From Xiphophorus maculatus (lineage: Eukaryota; Chordata; Actinopteri; Cyprinodontiformes; Poeciliidae): DNA of 64,000 nucleotides. Both the position numbers and the translations under genes were made by a program. Position 1 is the first letter of the stretch; every line of letters starts with the position of its first letter. Shown here one piece after another: positions 37,666 through 48,800 of the stretch. The DNA lies in assembly GCF_002775205.1 (NCBI RefSeq), contig NC_036464.1:2779317-2843316 (forward strand), read 5' to 3'. The notes below the pieces were generated by a model. That model did not search any database, was not told where the DNA came from, and worked only from the letters and a program-made list of their open reading frames with translations.

Positions 37666-38039
37666 ATTAGCGAAGTTATATAAGACCCTGTTTGTCAGTC
37701 TTCATATAAAATCTGCAGTAAAAACCAGACTAGTAGTACTTTCTATAAAAACAAGCTGAGAGGCAACTTGTTTGAAAAAAAGATTTTACTAAATAAAATA
37801 AGTTCATAGCTGCAATAATTGCAGCCAAATATCATTAAATGATCCAATATGAAAACAGATCAAAACGCATCTTCAGATTATGAGTGAACTGCATTTGCAC
37901 CTTGAAGAAAAGGTTAAGAAAAAATTAAAGTTTAAATTCTGCTTTAATTTCAATTTAAAGTGTTAGAGGGGAAACGATCAGAGCTCAGTTTCTGACTGAA
38001 AGCTCATCAGACACCTGATGGGTTAGAAATGTAGTTAAA

Positions 38040-38366
38040 CGGGTTAGGGGTTAGGGTAGGGTAGGGTAGGGCAGGGCAGGGTACGGTAGGGTAGGGTACA
38101 GTAGGGTAGGGTAGGGTAGGGTACGGTAGGGTAGGGCAGGGTAGGGTACGGTAGGGTAGGGCAGGGTAGGGTAGGGCAGGGTACGGTAGGGTAGGGCAGG
38201 GTAGGGTACGGTAGGGTAGGGCAGGGTAGGGTAGGGCAGGGTACGGTAGGGTAGGGCAGGGCAGGGTACGGTAGGGTAGGGTAGGGCAGGGTAGGGTACG
38301 GTAGGGTAGGGCAGGGTAGGGTAGGGTACGGTAGGGTAGGGCAGGGCAGGGTAGGGTAGGGTAGGG
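38040..38366. repeat. Degenerate telomere-like 5-bp satellite (gggta/gggca)n
   Basis: Starts cgggttaggggttagggtag, i.e. near-TTAGGG units, then changes to about 320 bp of gggta, gggca and ggtac pentamers with a higher-order period near 35-45 bp. It is G-rich on the plus strand and could fold into G-quadruplexes. It is not a true telomere because ordinary sequence lies on both sides. Confidence 0.9.
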
Positions 38367-39659
38367 AAAATAAAGGCGCCGTGCTGAACGACTGCTCAGC
38401 TTCAGCCTCATGTTGACAATACTGAGAGGAAATTACAACATATTTAGACCAACATGTTCAACTAAAATGACCAGAACCTTTTAGAACCTGCAGAAACCCG
38501 AATGACTCAGAACCAGGCGGTCAGCTTGGTCTCATGTTTGTTCTTTAATCGATCGAACATCATGACAGGACAGAGACTGCAGCTCCTCACAGTGTTTCAC
38601 AGACTACAGAGTTCTGGAGCGAAGGCACCAAACTAGAGATTACTCCTCCCAGCCGGGTCCAAACGGACCGAACCAGGCCGAGGGAAGAACACGCGACACG
38701 AACACAACATGGAAACCCAGCGGCCTCTCAGAACAGACCCGGTCAGCGACCCGTTTGGGGAGCTGATTGTCGGCTACATTCATCTCCTGGCCTGAAAACA
38801 ACCAGCAAAGTGCAACTTCCTGCTCAGACCGCCAAAATAAAGTTAGTCTGCTAGAAAACACACAGCAGGATATAGAGACACCAGCAGCTACAGCATGCTT
38901 TACCACGGAGGCTGGACATGACGGGTTTCTACCTTCCACCAAACATTCAACAGCGTTCTAGAAAAACTAAAACCTCCATTACAGGACAGGTCAGAGGTCA
39001 GGGGTTACCATGGCGACCACTAAACCACCATCAGGACGAGCGTCTGGCCAAGCATCAGGGCGATTTTAGATCGAAGAAAATTTACACCAAAAAATCTGAA
39101 ATTTATAAATTAGCTTCACATATTTACAAGAAATAAAAACTGGTGTGAAAAGTTGTAAATTAATGAGAAAATTAAAAATTTTAATTGATTACGAGGCAGA
39201 AACGTCTGATTTTAGATTAGGATATCATCACCTTCCGTTAAAAATAGTCAGATTATTCTGTGACTATTAATAATCTTTATAAACTAGATTAATCTAGTTT
39301 ATAAATGTTGTATATTTTTGCTTTTTAATCTTTTTTTTCTTGCAAATTTACAAATTTTCCAAATCAGTAAAAATCCAAGAATAATTTAAATTAATTTGGA
39401 AATTTCAGTTTGTTGGTGAAAATTTTCTCAACATTATTTCACACTGCAAAAACACCAAATCTTACCAAGTATTTTAGTTTAGATTTTAGTGTAAATATCT
39501 TCATACATTTGAAATAAGACCAAACTAACCAGTGAGAAATGACTAGTGGTCGATTATTCTACTGGTAACAAAACATTTTCCCTCCTTGTAATAAGTTTGC
39601 CTTTTTTCAGTGCATTAAGATTTTCCACCAGAAAATAGAGCAGAAATAAGTGGGGGGAG
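38367..39659. other. Intergenic, acyp2-znf365
   Basis: No gene recognised; the right end is AT-rich before the SINE. Confidence 0.4.
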
Positions 39660-39862
39660 GCCGGGGGCTGCACAGTGGAGCAGTGGGTAGCACTGTTGCC
39701 TTGAAGGTCCCGGGTTCGATTCCCGATGGGGTCTTTCTGCATGGAGTCTCCATGCTGGGTTCTCTGGTTCTCCGGTTTCCTCCCAGTACAGAAACACGTC
39801 AGGTTAGCTGGGTTCTTTAAATTCTCCCTCGGTGAGAGAGACTCTCTGTGTGGCCCTGCGAT
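39660..39862 (+). mobile_element. tRNA-derived SINE
   Basis: The first about 75 bp hold RNA polymerase III promoter boxes: an A-box-like agcagtgggtagcac and a B box gggttcgattccc at 39712-39724. The body continues with ggtctttctgcatggagt, ttcctcccagta, taaattctccct and gccctgcgatgg, a widespread fish SINE arrangement. The right part runs straight into a tandem repeat at 39863. Confidence 0.8.
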
Positions 39863-40066
39863 GGTCAGGTGACCCGGTCAGGTGACCCGTCCAGGTGACC
39901 CGTCCAGGTGACCCGTCCAGGTGACCCGTCAGGTGACCCGTCAGGTTACCGGTCAGGTGACCCGTCCATGTGACCCGTCAGGTTACCGGTCAGGTGACCC
40001 GCCAGGTGACCCGTCAGGTGACCCGTCAGGTTACCGGTCAGGTGACCCGTCCAGGTGACCCGTCCA
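39863..40066. repeat. Minisatellite, about 10-13-bp units (caggtgacccgtc)
   Basis: Repeated ggtcaggtgacccgtc and ccaggtgacccgt units with ggttaccggt variants. The unit resembles the end of the SINE body (cgacctgtccaggtg type), so it probably expanded from it. SINE-like text resumes at about 40067 (ctgctgactccactg, gagagaaaatggagg). Confidence 0.8.
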
Positions 40067-40862
40067 CCTGCTGACTCCACTGCAACAGGAGAGAAAATGG
40101 AGGGAAACTTGTCAGGATTCGGTGTTGTTGTCCGTCGTCTTCCAGCTTATTGAGTCGTTTTATTTACAGAACATTTAATAAATCAGAACCAGAACCTGAA
40201 TGAAGGAAACATCCGGAACATTTTCCACCAATCAGGATCGGCTGGTTCAGAACACAAACCTTCTCTTCCGGTTCTGTTGGGTTCTAGATCATTTAAACCC
40301 ATTTTTCACACGGTGGTTACGATCGGACCATCAGAACCAACTGAACACCAACCGGGTCAACATCTGTTGTTGGACAGAAAATATTTGCTCAGGATGTTGA
40401 TTCACATCTTTAAGGTCCAGAAGAACCTGGATCAGAACCTGGAAACTGTTGAATCCGTCGTCTGGAAAACCGGACAGAAAAAGCAACCGAGCCCAGAGAA
40501 ATCTGCAGAACCGGGTCAGAATGAAAAGGTTCAACCCGAGGACATGGAGAGTTTCTGATTAATAAATACTTTGGTTCTGACCCGATCGGTTTGTGCTGAT
40601 GTATGAAGAACCAGAACCGCCCTGTAGAGGTTTGATCCGGAACCGAACACAGCTGGTACATTTAGCCTGGTCCAGTTGGTACTTCTGTTGGTTCTGCTAA
40701 CTATCAGAACCGGGTTGTTTTCTGGTCCACTTCACCTCAGCAGACAAACATCCAGAACTAAAAGGTACCAGCAGAATTCGATTCAGCGCCTACAGGAACC
40801 AAGGGATGCCGGTTCTGCTGAGGTTCTGCTCAGGCCCGTCTGTCTGGGCCGTCTCCACAGTT
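40067..40862 (-). other. znf365 3' flank / possible 3' UTR
   Basis: AATAAA on the minus strand (plus tttatt near 40158) about 700 bp after the stop could end the transcript. Dense cagaacc words; no other gene. Confidence 0.35.
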
Positions 40863-42705
40863 CTAGGCCTCGTACCCGGTGGACCGGCGCCGCTGCTGGT
40901 TCCAGATGTCGTCTCTGTGCTCCGGCCGGCAGAACAGCCTGGAGGACTGGGCCAGGCGTTCCTGGCGCTCCCGGTCCCGGTCCGGACCCGCTTTGGAGCC
41001 CGGCGGCCCGCCGCCGAACCGGCAGGACGACTGAGTCCTGTTGTCATGGAGACCGGAGAACAGCTGATCCCCGGCGGACCTGGAAAAATCAGAGACGGTT
41101 ACTGGGTCAGGAGACGATCCAGAACCTCCCACCGACCAGGAACCAGCAGAACCAACTGACCCAACCATGAGGCACGGCGGTGGCTCCATCATGGTCTGGG
41201 TCCAGAGGAGGAAAGTGTTTAGTTTATGTTTCTCCAGATTAAAACGGATCTGATCCGTCCTTCAGGTTCTGCTGATCCGAGGTTCTTCATTCGATTGTTT
41301 TGGCCTGAAAGCTGAACGCAGAAACGAAACGCTGACCTGCTTTTAGTGATTCTGTGTCGGCCGTCGTCAGGCTGCTGCTGAGGACGAGAGAGGAAAAGAA
41401 AAACTACAAATAAAGAATCAGAAAAACTAAAGCAGGAAAAACAAAACTGATCTGAAATCAAGCCAGAGTCGCCCCTCCACCAGGGGGTGCTGCTGTACCT
41501 TGTGGCGCTCGCCCTGCGCCTGGTAATACTCCACCAGCCTCTCCGCCAGCGCGATCCGACCCAGCAGGTTCTCGATGAAGCGCTGGATCCGGACTTTCCC
41601 GCTGGTCTCCTGGCGGGCCGCGGCCTCCAGGAACCTCTGGATGGTCAGAACCTCCCTGGAGGAAACCAGCAGGAGGTCAACCCGGAGGCCGGTCGCTGTG
41701 ACCCGCTCCGGTCGGACCCGGCCGGTCCCTACCTCTCCCGGCGCTCCAGCTCGCTCTCGGAGGCGTTGAGCTGCTCCCTCAGGGCGGCGATCACCATGAC
41801 GGCCACGTCCACCTGCCGGCTGAGCGAGCGCTCCCGCTCCGCCACCTGCTGCCGCTCCTGGGCCAGGTGCTGCGAGTGGGCGCGCTCACACAGCAGCTCG
41901 GTGTCGGTCCGGGCCAGCTCCGTGCTGACCTTGGCCAGGCGCCGCTGCATGGTGCCATCGGCGGCCCGCAGGATGCCGGCCAGCCGCCGCCGCACCGCCG
42001 CCGAGGCCGCCGCCGTCTCCCGGCCGCAGTAGGAGCTCTGCGCTGGTGGAGACGGCGAAGAAGAGACGTTAACTTCCTGCCGGTGGACGAGGAGACGCGC
42101 TGGAGGAGAAACTCACCAACCAGGTCCAGGTTCGGGTTCAGGTCCGGGTCCGGGGACGCCGGAGGGAACCGGAAATGACGGAGGCGTCCTGAGTCTGAAT
42201 GTTTGACTTCCGACTCGTCTCTGGTCTCTTCTGCTTCCTCTCCATCCTCCTCTTCCTCTCCTGTATCTTCATCATCCACCTCTTCCTCCTGCGTCCCCAC
42301 GCCGACGCTCTGGGTGCGCCTCCTCACCGCGCCGTAGGAGTGCAGGTAGCCGCTGTCTCTGCTGTCGCTGAGGGAGCGGACGTGAGGCGGCCGCGCGGCG
42401 CCGTGCTGCCCCCTGCGGGCCGGGAGGCTGGCGTCCTGCCAGGCGATGGCGGCCGCCAGTGGGTCGGGGTGCGACCCCGTGATGCTGAAGTCTCCAGACA
42501 CCACGTCCGGAGAGCGGTAGGAGTGGCGGTACTCCAGGTGGGCCCGCAGCGAGGCCAGGCTGCGGAACCGCTGCTGCTCGCCACATCGGGGGCATCGGAA
42601 CGGGAGCTCACAGGAAGTGACGGAGTCCGGGAGGGCGCCGCAGGCCTGGCCGTTCCTCTCCAACAGGAAGGAGCCAGAACCTCTGGAGCACAACTTCTGC
42701 TGCAT
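40863..42705 (-). CDS. znf365: Zinc finger protein 365-like, 4 coding exons
   Basis: Exons: 42117-42705, 41733-42042, 41499-41655 and 40863-41063 (last acceptor uncertain), about 418 aa against 407 in human ZNF365. The start MQQK matches the known protein. A single C2H2 finger sits in LPFRCPRCGEQQRFRSLASL...H (C38, C41, H56, H61). A low-complexity acidic stretch lies near residues 137-160. The second and third exons encode the coiled coil (SRQVDVAVMVIAALREQL, then IQRFIENLLGRIALAERLVEYYQ), the most conserved part. ZNF365 has been linked to centrosome/cytokinesis and genome-stability roles in mammals. For the last exon the first AG (41081-41080) gives the wrong phase, while the AG at 41065-41064 keeps frame to the TAG at 40863-40865. 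That exon's Arg-rich end is poorly conserved. Several long antisense frames over this GC-rich gene are shadows. Confidence 0.9.
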
Positions 42706-45510
42706 CTCTCCACTCCTGAAGAACAGGAAGAGAACCTGTTGGTACCGTCACGTTTCATACCGAACGTTCAACTTCCTCCCTTTGACCCCTGAAGGTTCAT
42801 TAGGGACTGAAGTTTTCTGCTCATCTCAATAATGACAGAAACTGAGCCAAACAGGTGCAACACGACGTTCATCCTCTACCTGCTACACTGAGGAAGCCTG
42901 GATAAAAGTCTAAAGTAGCCTTTATTTAAGACCTTTATAATGAAATTTAAGACCAAATAAAGAGTAACTACTAGGGATGATGGAGGATCATTTTATAGGT
43001 TGGGAACAGAAGTGAGTCAGTGGCAAAAATTAACATCATCCATCAAACTTTGGATGAATTTGCACTTATGATAGATGCAAATTAAGCTAGCGGGCTAGCA
43101 AAGGTACATTAGCAGCTACTTACTGAGTTACAGAACCGGATGAAAATGTCAGAGTGACTCAAACTGCCTGACAGAAAAGTCTTCAACAGAAAAACTCCAC
43201 ACCAGATAAAAACAGTCCTGACACGATTCAATTTAAGACCTGATTCACGTATTTAAGGCCAACTTACATATTTAAAGACATTTTAAGGCTTTTTAAGGAT
43301 GACCTGACTGACTCTGGTTAGGATTAGAGGAGCTGATGCCGTTTTCTGGCCGATCACTGACTGTTTTTATTTTATTGAATTTTTAATACATCTGCAAAAT
43401 CAGAATCAGGAAAACTGTTGGAAACGTGGAGCGATTTCCAGACCTTTCTTAACCGAGATTAAGATTAGGGAATAAGAACGTTTACTCCTGAATTACACAA
43501 AATTAAAAACATCTACTGATTTATCGCTGCATCGTTTGTTTCAAGCAGTAAATCTATCAGCAGTTCTGGTTCTGGTTGGAACTAAACCGGCTGCAGTTCT
43601 CCATCCGACCTCCTTAAAGAACCTGACCTGCTGGTTCTGGTTTTGGCCGGTACCGATTCTAAGATCAGATCCAATTCACATGAAGTGTTGGATCAGGGTC
43701 GGTTCACCTCCCATGTTTAAACAGAGGAACCGACTCAGAGCCTCGGGTTTCCTCCAATCAGACGTGACAGAACTGGAGGTCAGGATTAGTTTAATCCCCG
43801 ACTGAATCCGTTCAGTGAATGAGGAATCTGTTCAGTAACGGATCAGGAATCTGTTCAGTAACGGATCAGGAATCAAAAGTCTAGACGTTCAGATTCCTGA
43901 ATTTGATCAGATTCAGGAATCTGTTTAGAAATGTTAACTAACTAGAATCAGAAATCTGAACTGATTCAGGAACCTGTTCAGGATCAGGACTCTGTTCAGA
44001 GAATCAGATCAATCTTTGCCAAGAATCTCTACATTCAGCGCAGAACGTTTTCATTCCTGGAGTCAGAAAAGACCTGAGGGCGGAGTGATGCTGTGGGCCG
44101 AGACCTTAATGAGTTCTGGTGAACAAACGGATCAGAACTTTAAACTACAGTAGTTCTTTCAGGAAAGAATCTCTCTGTTCACACTGAGTTTCTGTTCAGA
44201 ACCTGAATCAGAGCCCAGGCCCACAGCATGATGAGCCACCACCATGCAGACAAACCTGAAGGTTTCCAGAGATTAAACCTGATCAACATGAACTAAAGAC
44301 AGAAATAAATTAGGATGAAATAAAGAAAAACATGTTGGATGATAATTAATGGTGAGATAATAAATCGATCTCTTCTTATTGATCAGTTATTTTAATATTT
44401 AATGATTCCTGGATCAGTTTCCTCTGATTAGCATCAAATTAAATCAGTTATTGATGCACAGAATTAACTGATCAGAATGGCGCTAATTATGAATGCAAAA
44501 TGAGACTAATTGGGTCTGATTGATCCGAACTGCAGCTTCACTCACAGAACATCAGCCGAACCGGGCCAGCATGGTTCCGGTTAATCTGGGTTTAATTCTC
44601 CGGCTCCAACAGGTCAGTCCGTCCTCGGTCTGTTCTGCCCCGGCTGGCAGCAGCTCGCTGTGACCCAGTAACGCCGGACCGGACCGGAACCAGAACCAGA
44701 ACCAGGCGCTCCTTCTCACCGACTGAAGCGGGTTTAGGCGGAGCGTCTCCGGCTGAAGGAGTCCTGTCGCAGACAGAGACGGACCTCCATGATGTCATCA
44801 TCAGCAAGCTGACGACGCTGCTGCAACACACTTCCGGCTGGGCTTTTCAGAATAAAACCAAGCTGACGGTCACTGTTTCTGTTTAGAACAGAGAAATCTT
44901 TAATAATCTGAATATTATCTCCCCAGATTAACATCGCAGTGCTACATAAACTCAAAACATTTCATTAACGATAAACTAGAAAACAAAGCTGCGAACTACA
45001 TCCGGTAACATCGAAAAGCCTCGGAATCCATCAACCGGAAGTAAAAACTGGCTCATAAAACATGATTATTGGTTTAATAATAAAATATAATATAAAACAA
45101 CAAATAAAACGTTGTTTTATTTTTCTGCATGTTTTCGTTGTTCAGGACCTCCTGCTGCATCCCTGGATACATACATGACCCAGAAACAGGTTTAAAAATT
45201 AAATTAAATTAGCATTTAAAAATGAAAATGTCAATAAAAATGTAAGTTAATAGTTAAGACTGAAAATCTCAAAGTACCATACTTATAAGTTAATTTTATT
45301 ATCAGCATCAGGGATCAAACAACAGCTAAAAATTTTATTCCTGCTTAAAGTATTTTTTTAATTTACTAACATGTAAGTTCTTACTAGAAATCATTTTGAG
45401 TTTGAATTTAAATCAAACTGATACTGAAGGGAATTAAACCTGTTATATTTTTAACAGTAAAAAAAATAGCAACATGTTGAATTTTATTTTCATATTTGCT
45501 TTCTAACGAC
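42706..45510. other. Upstream region of znf365
   Basis: Short direct repeats of aatctgttcagtaacggatcag (43828-43868); otherwise only the possible promoter at 44.7-44.85 kb. No NACHT-type exon seen. Confidence 0.45.
44690..44850 (-). promoter_or_regulatory. Possible znf365 promoter / 5' UTR exon
   Basis: About 2 kb upstream of the znf365 start a small GC-rich patch contains an ETS-type site (CCGGAAGTG on the minus strand near 44835). It is followed downstream on the minus strand by a donor-like CAGTCG|GTGAGAAG near 44720. This is what a short non-coding first exon could look like. There is no other gene to serve on this strand. Motif-only support. Confidence 0.25.
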
Positions 45511-45890
45511 AACCAACCGCTTTGACTCCTTCCAGTCTGGTTTCCAGTCTCACCACAGCACAGAGACTGGCCTAGTCAAAGTGTTCAATGACATCCATAT
45601 AAATACAGACTGTGGCAGAACCACAGTGCTGGTTCTGTTGGACCTCAGTGTTGACCATGACATATTACTGAATCGACTGGAGAGTTGGGTCGGGCAGGCT
45701 GACCAGAGGAAACTTATTGTTATCTACCAACCCTGAACTCCTGGCTTACAGACTTTAGATCAACATTAGATTATTTTTCTTCTTTTGCTTTTTCCTTTGG
45801 TTTGTTATTTTGTTTCTATTTCCTTTTAATTCCTGTAAAGCTCTTTGTTTTGCCTTGTTGCTGAAAATGTGCTATAGAAATAAAATGACC
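45511..45890 (+). mobile_element. L2-type LINE fragment, internally deleted
   Basis: The start reads as a piece of reverse transcriptase (FDSFQSGFQSHHSTETGLVK, then VLLDLSVDHDILLNRLES) up to about 45740. It then jumps to a 3' tail ending gtgctatagaaataaaatga, the usual end of fish L2 elements. Most of the RT is missing. It lies where the missing 5' exons of the NLR-like gene would be expected. Confidence 0.75.
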
Positions 45891-46318
45891 TTTGCTGTTG
45901 CACATTGCAGCTGCTGTCAGTAAATGACAAAGACCTGGACCAGTTGCTTCATTTGTCTGTAGAATGTAATATTTCTAATGAATTTGGTTCAGTTGACAGT
46001 GCAGTGTGAAAGTGGATTTCACCTGCTGAAAATGGAACAAATGTTGTAATTTGGTTCCCAACGAACCGAGCCTGTTGGACTGTCAGCTGTGAAATCAGGC
46101 TAAAGCTTCCTAAACACAGAACCAGTAGATCCACTGGGACCAGTTCATCTCTGGTATTTTAGTTCCAGTTTGAAGAAAACTAAAGGTTGAGATTGTGTCA
46201 GTTTGTAGTTTCCACAGAAACTAGTGAAGAATTATCTGTTTAAATGTGTAAATATATATTTTCCTTATGATAACGTCCAGTTCAGACTTCAGGTTCTCCC
46301 TCTGTTGTGTGTCTGCAG

Positions 46319-47083
46319 ATTGTCAGGTTGTCTGATCTCAGAGGAAGGCTGTGCTTCTCTGGCTTCAGCTCTGACCTTTGACCCCTCCCATCTGAGAGAG
46401 TTGGACCTGAGCTACAATCATCCAGGAGACTCAGGAGTGAAGCTGCTGTCGGCTGGACTGAAGGATCCAAAGTGGAGACTGGAAACTCTCAGGTATGGAG
46501 GAGGAAGAGGAGAAATGATGAAGACTCTCTGGACTCTTGGATCTGCTGGTTCTTGTTGCTCCTTAAACTCTTTCACAACCCATTGCTGCAGCTGCTGCAG
46601 TCAGGATGCTGCTTCTTCTTGGCCTCATTGTAAATGTTTACAGCGCCTCCTGGTGGTGTTGGTTGGTAGAGGAAGTGCTGAGAGGTTGGAGGTGTTAGTC
46701 AGAGGTGTGTGATGATGGAAGCCTCTCCCTGGTTTGAGTCTGAGCTCAGAGAGCAAATCTTTGATTCTTGTTGAACTCTTTGTTGGATGTGATGCAGCTT
46801 CTCATTTTAATGTTTGTATTTCTGGATGTTACAATGAGACCACAGCAGGTTTTCAGCAGCAGCTGTTGGTGTTTCGCTGCTTCATGTGTGAGGATGGAAC
46901 AGGTATCCAGGTGTTGATCAGAGTTTAGGTTGATTGTATTTTAATGGTGATGATTAAATCAGGTTGAGCTTCCAGAAATGTTTCCTGATGTCCTTTTAGG
47001 CTTCAGTGAGTTTCTCCAGGTTGTTACTGAGGGATTTCCTTTCTCCTCTGTTGGAGCTGCAGCAGCACCAACTGTCCTTCCTA

Positions 47084-47154
<71 letters not shown>

Positions 47155-48024
47155 GCTCTCAGCTGTTTCTTTTTCTCTAGATCTTTACAACAAGTGTCCA
47201 GATGTTGGACTGTCTCAGTGAAGACAATGTGTGTTAGAGATGTAATGTCCATGTTTGCTGCTGATAGAGTCTGATGGTCTGACCCTCCTCCTCCTTTCAG
47301 GGTGGAGCCTGATGGAGTCCGATGGTTGACACCAGGTCTGAGGAAATGTAAGTGTGTTTTTCATCTGATTCATGACAACAAAGCAGCTTCATTCAACCAT
47401 CTTCAAACATAATCAAAGATCAATAAATGATCAATAACTGCAGCTGGTTTGTGTTTGTTCTCTCCATCAGATTCCTGTCAACTCACCATCGACACAAACA
47501 CAATGAGCAGATTACTGAAACTGTCTGAAGACAACAGGAAGGTGACACTTGTGGAGGAGGATCAGTTATATCCTGATCATCCAGACAGATTTGATTACAT
47601 TCCTCAGCTGCTGTGTAGAACTGGTCTGACTGGTCGCTGTTACTGGGAGGTTAAGTGGAGAGGAATAGTTTATATATCAGTGAGTTACAGAAAAATCAGG
47701 AGGAAAAGAGACCGTAGAGACTGTTGGTTTGGATGGAACGATCATTCCTGGAGTCTGATTTGTTCTGGTGAAGGTTACTCTGTTTGGCACAATAACATAC
47801 AAACTCGTCTCCCCTCCTCCTGTTTCTCTCACAGAGTAGGTGTGTATGTGGACTGTCCTGCTGGCATTCTGTCCTTCTACAAAGTTTCCTCTGACTCTCT
47901 GACCCACATCTACACCTATAAAACCACATTCACTGAACCTCTCTATGCTGGGTTTGGGTTCTGGTCCAAACTTTTTGATGGGGTCAGGACATTAAGGTTT
48001 AATTCTTCACTGGTTCTGTGCTGA
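46319..48024 (+). CDS. 3' exons of a fish NLRC3/NLRP12-like receptor (LRR + PRY-SPRY), 5' part missing
   Basis: Three exons in compatible phase: 46319-46492 (174 nt, one ribonuclease-inhibitor-type LRR: LSGCLISEEG, LRELDLSYNHPGDSGVKLL), 47301-47347 (VEPDGVRWLTPGLRK) and 47471-48024 (PRY-SPRY/B30.2: SCQLTIDTNT, LSEDNRKVTLV, GRCYWEVKW, DCWFGWNDHSWSL, LYAGFGF; TGA at 48022-48024). This exon series is the usual C-terminal end of the expanded fish FISNA-NACHT receptors, where it forms the ligand-sensing part of cytosolic innate sensors. No FISNA, PYD, NACHT or further LRR exons can be seen upstream to 42.7 kb; that interval instead has an L2 LINE fragment. The domain frame is intact with no stop. 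It is either a gene remnant from tandem duplication or the tail of a rearranged gene. A (CAT)n tract lies in the first intron. Confidence 0.8.
47083..47154 (+). repeat. (CAT)n microsatellite in the NLR-like gene intron
   Basis: About 23 cat/atc units; poly-His, poly-Ser and poly-Asp frames across it are artefacts. Confidence 0.95.
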
Positions 48025-48792
48025 GTTCAGTCTAAATATTTTCCTCCTGTCAGAGAAACTCTCTCTGTTGAACAGTTCAGTCTCTACATGTTTGTCTCTT
48101 TCACTCAGAAACATTTTCAGTTTCATGGATTCGGTTTCTGTTTGAAACTCTAAATGATTCCTTGGGAACTTTTTCCTCTTTCAGTCCTTGATGTCTGCTG
48201 CAGATACTTGGTGAATATTCTAATACAAGATTCAAATAAATCATGCATCTGTTTTCAGATGTCTGTTCATTATCACCTTATGTATAATAGTGTTGACAAA
48301 CTGATTGTCGGCTCTAGTGGCCTTTATTTGAAAGTAGTTCGACAGGAAAGAGGGTAATGAGAGGGGAAGACGTGTAGCGGGTTGAGAAACAGTAAAAAAA
48401 AAAATTAATACACCCCCTATTTTTGAATCAGGATTGGTCTTATCTTTCTTGTCTTTTGTCTTCCGTTTTTCCTTAAGTACTGTATATAGACGTGTTTGTT
48501 GTGTGCAGGTATCTTGCCAGAGGGGGCGCTCTCGTGCCGCTGTGGGTCTAACAGGGAGAATGAGTTTCCTGGCTCTGCGCATGTGCAGCTCAGAGTGAAC
48601 GAGCTCTTGCCAGACTAACATTTGTATCAACTTGCTTCCTCTGTGCTCCACAGATCTTGGTTACACAGGATTCATCTGCACCACTTGGTACTGGCGATTT
48701 GCCCCTGTGCCACCACAGCACCCCTTAAAATGATTAACAGCGTTGTTTCAGACTACATAAAATCTGAAAAGTCATTTGTATTTATTGACTAA
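48025..48792. other. 3' flank of the NLR-like gene
   Basis: Includes a block (48310-48375) resembling common fish dispersed repeats (gacaggaaagagggtaatga). No gene. Confidence 0.35.
48236..48241 (+). terminator. Candidate polyadenylation signal for the NLR-like gene
   Basis: AATAAA lies about 210 bp after the PRY-SPRY stop codon on the same strand and is the first such signal downstream. Use is unproven. Confidence 0.3.
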
Positions 48793-48800
48793 CTTAGACA

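Noticed and set aside
38007-38411. Coding frame PYPTLPCPALPY repeats
   Set aside because: Translation of the pentamer satellite.
39664-39735. tRNA gene
   Set aside because: Has A/B boxes but is followed by the fish SINE body and lacks a clean cloverleaf with anticodon arm; it is a SINE head.
41791-42705. A single 304-codon minus-strand ORF as one gene
   Set aside because: It reads through the donor at 42116; after the LDLVG segment the frame loses similarity, while splicing to 42042 restores the coiled coil.
41487-42792. Overlapping plus-strand and alternate minus-strand frames over znf365
   Set aside because: Shadows of a GC-rich gene; the protein match and splice phases support only the minus-strand exon set.
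46959-47274. Poly-Asp, poly-Ser and poly-His proteins
   Set aside because: All are translations of the (CAT)n microsatellite in the NLR-like intron.
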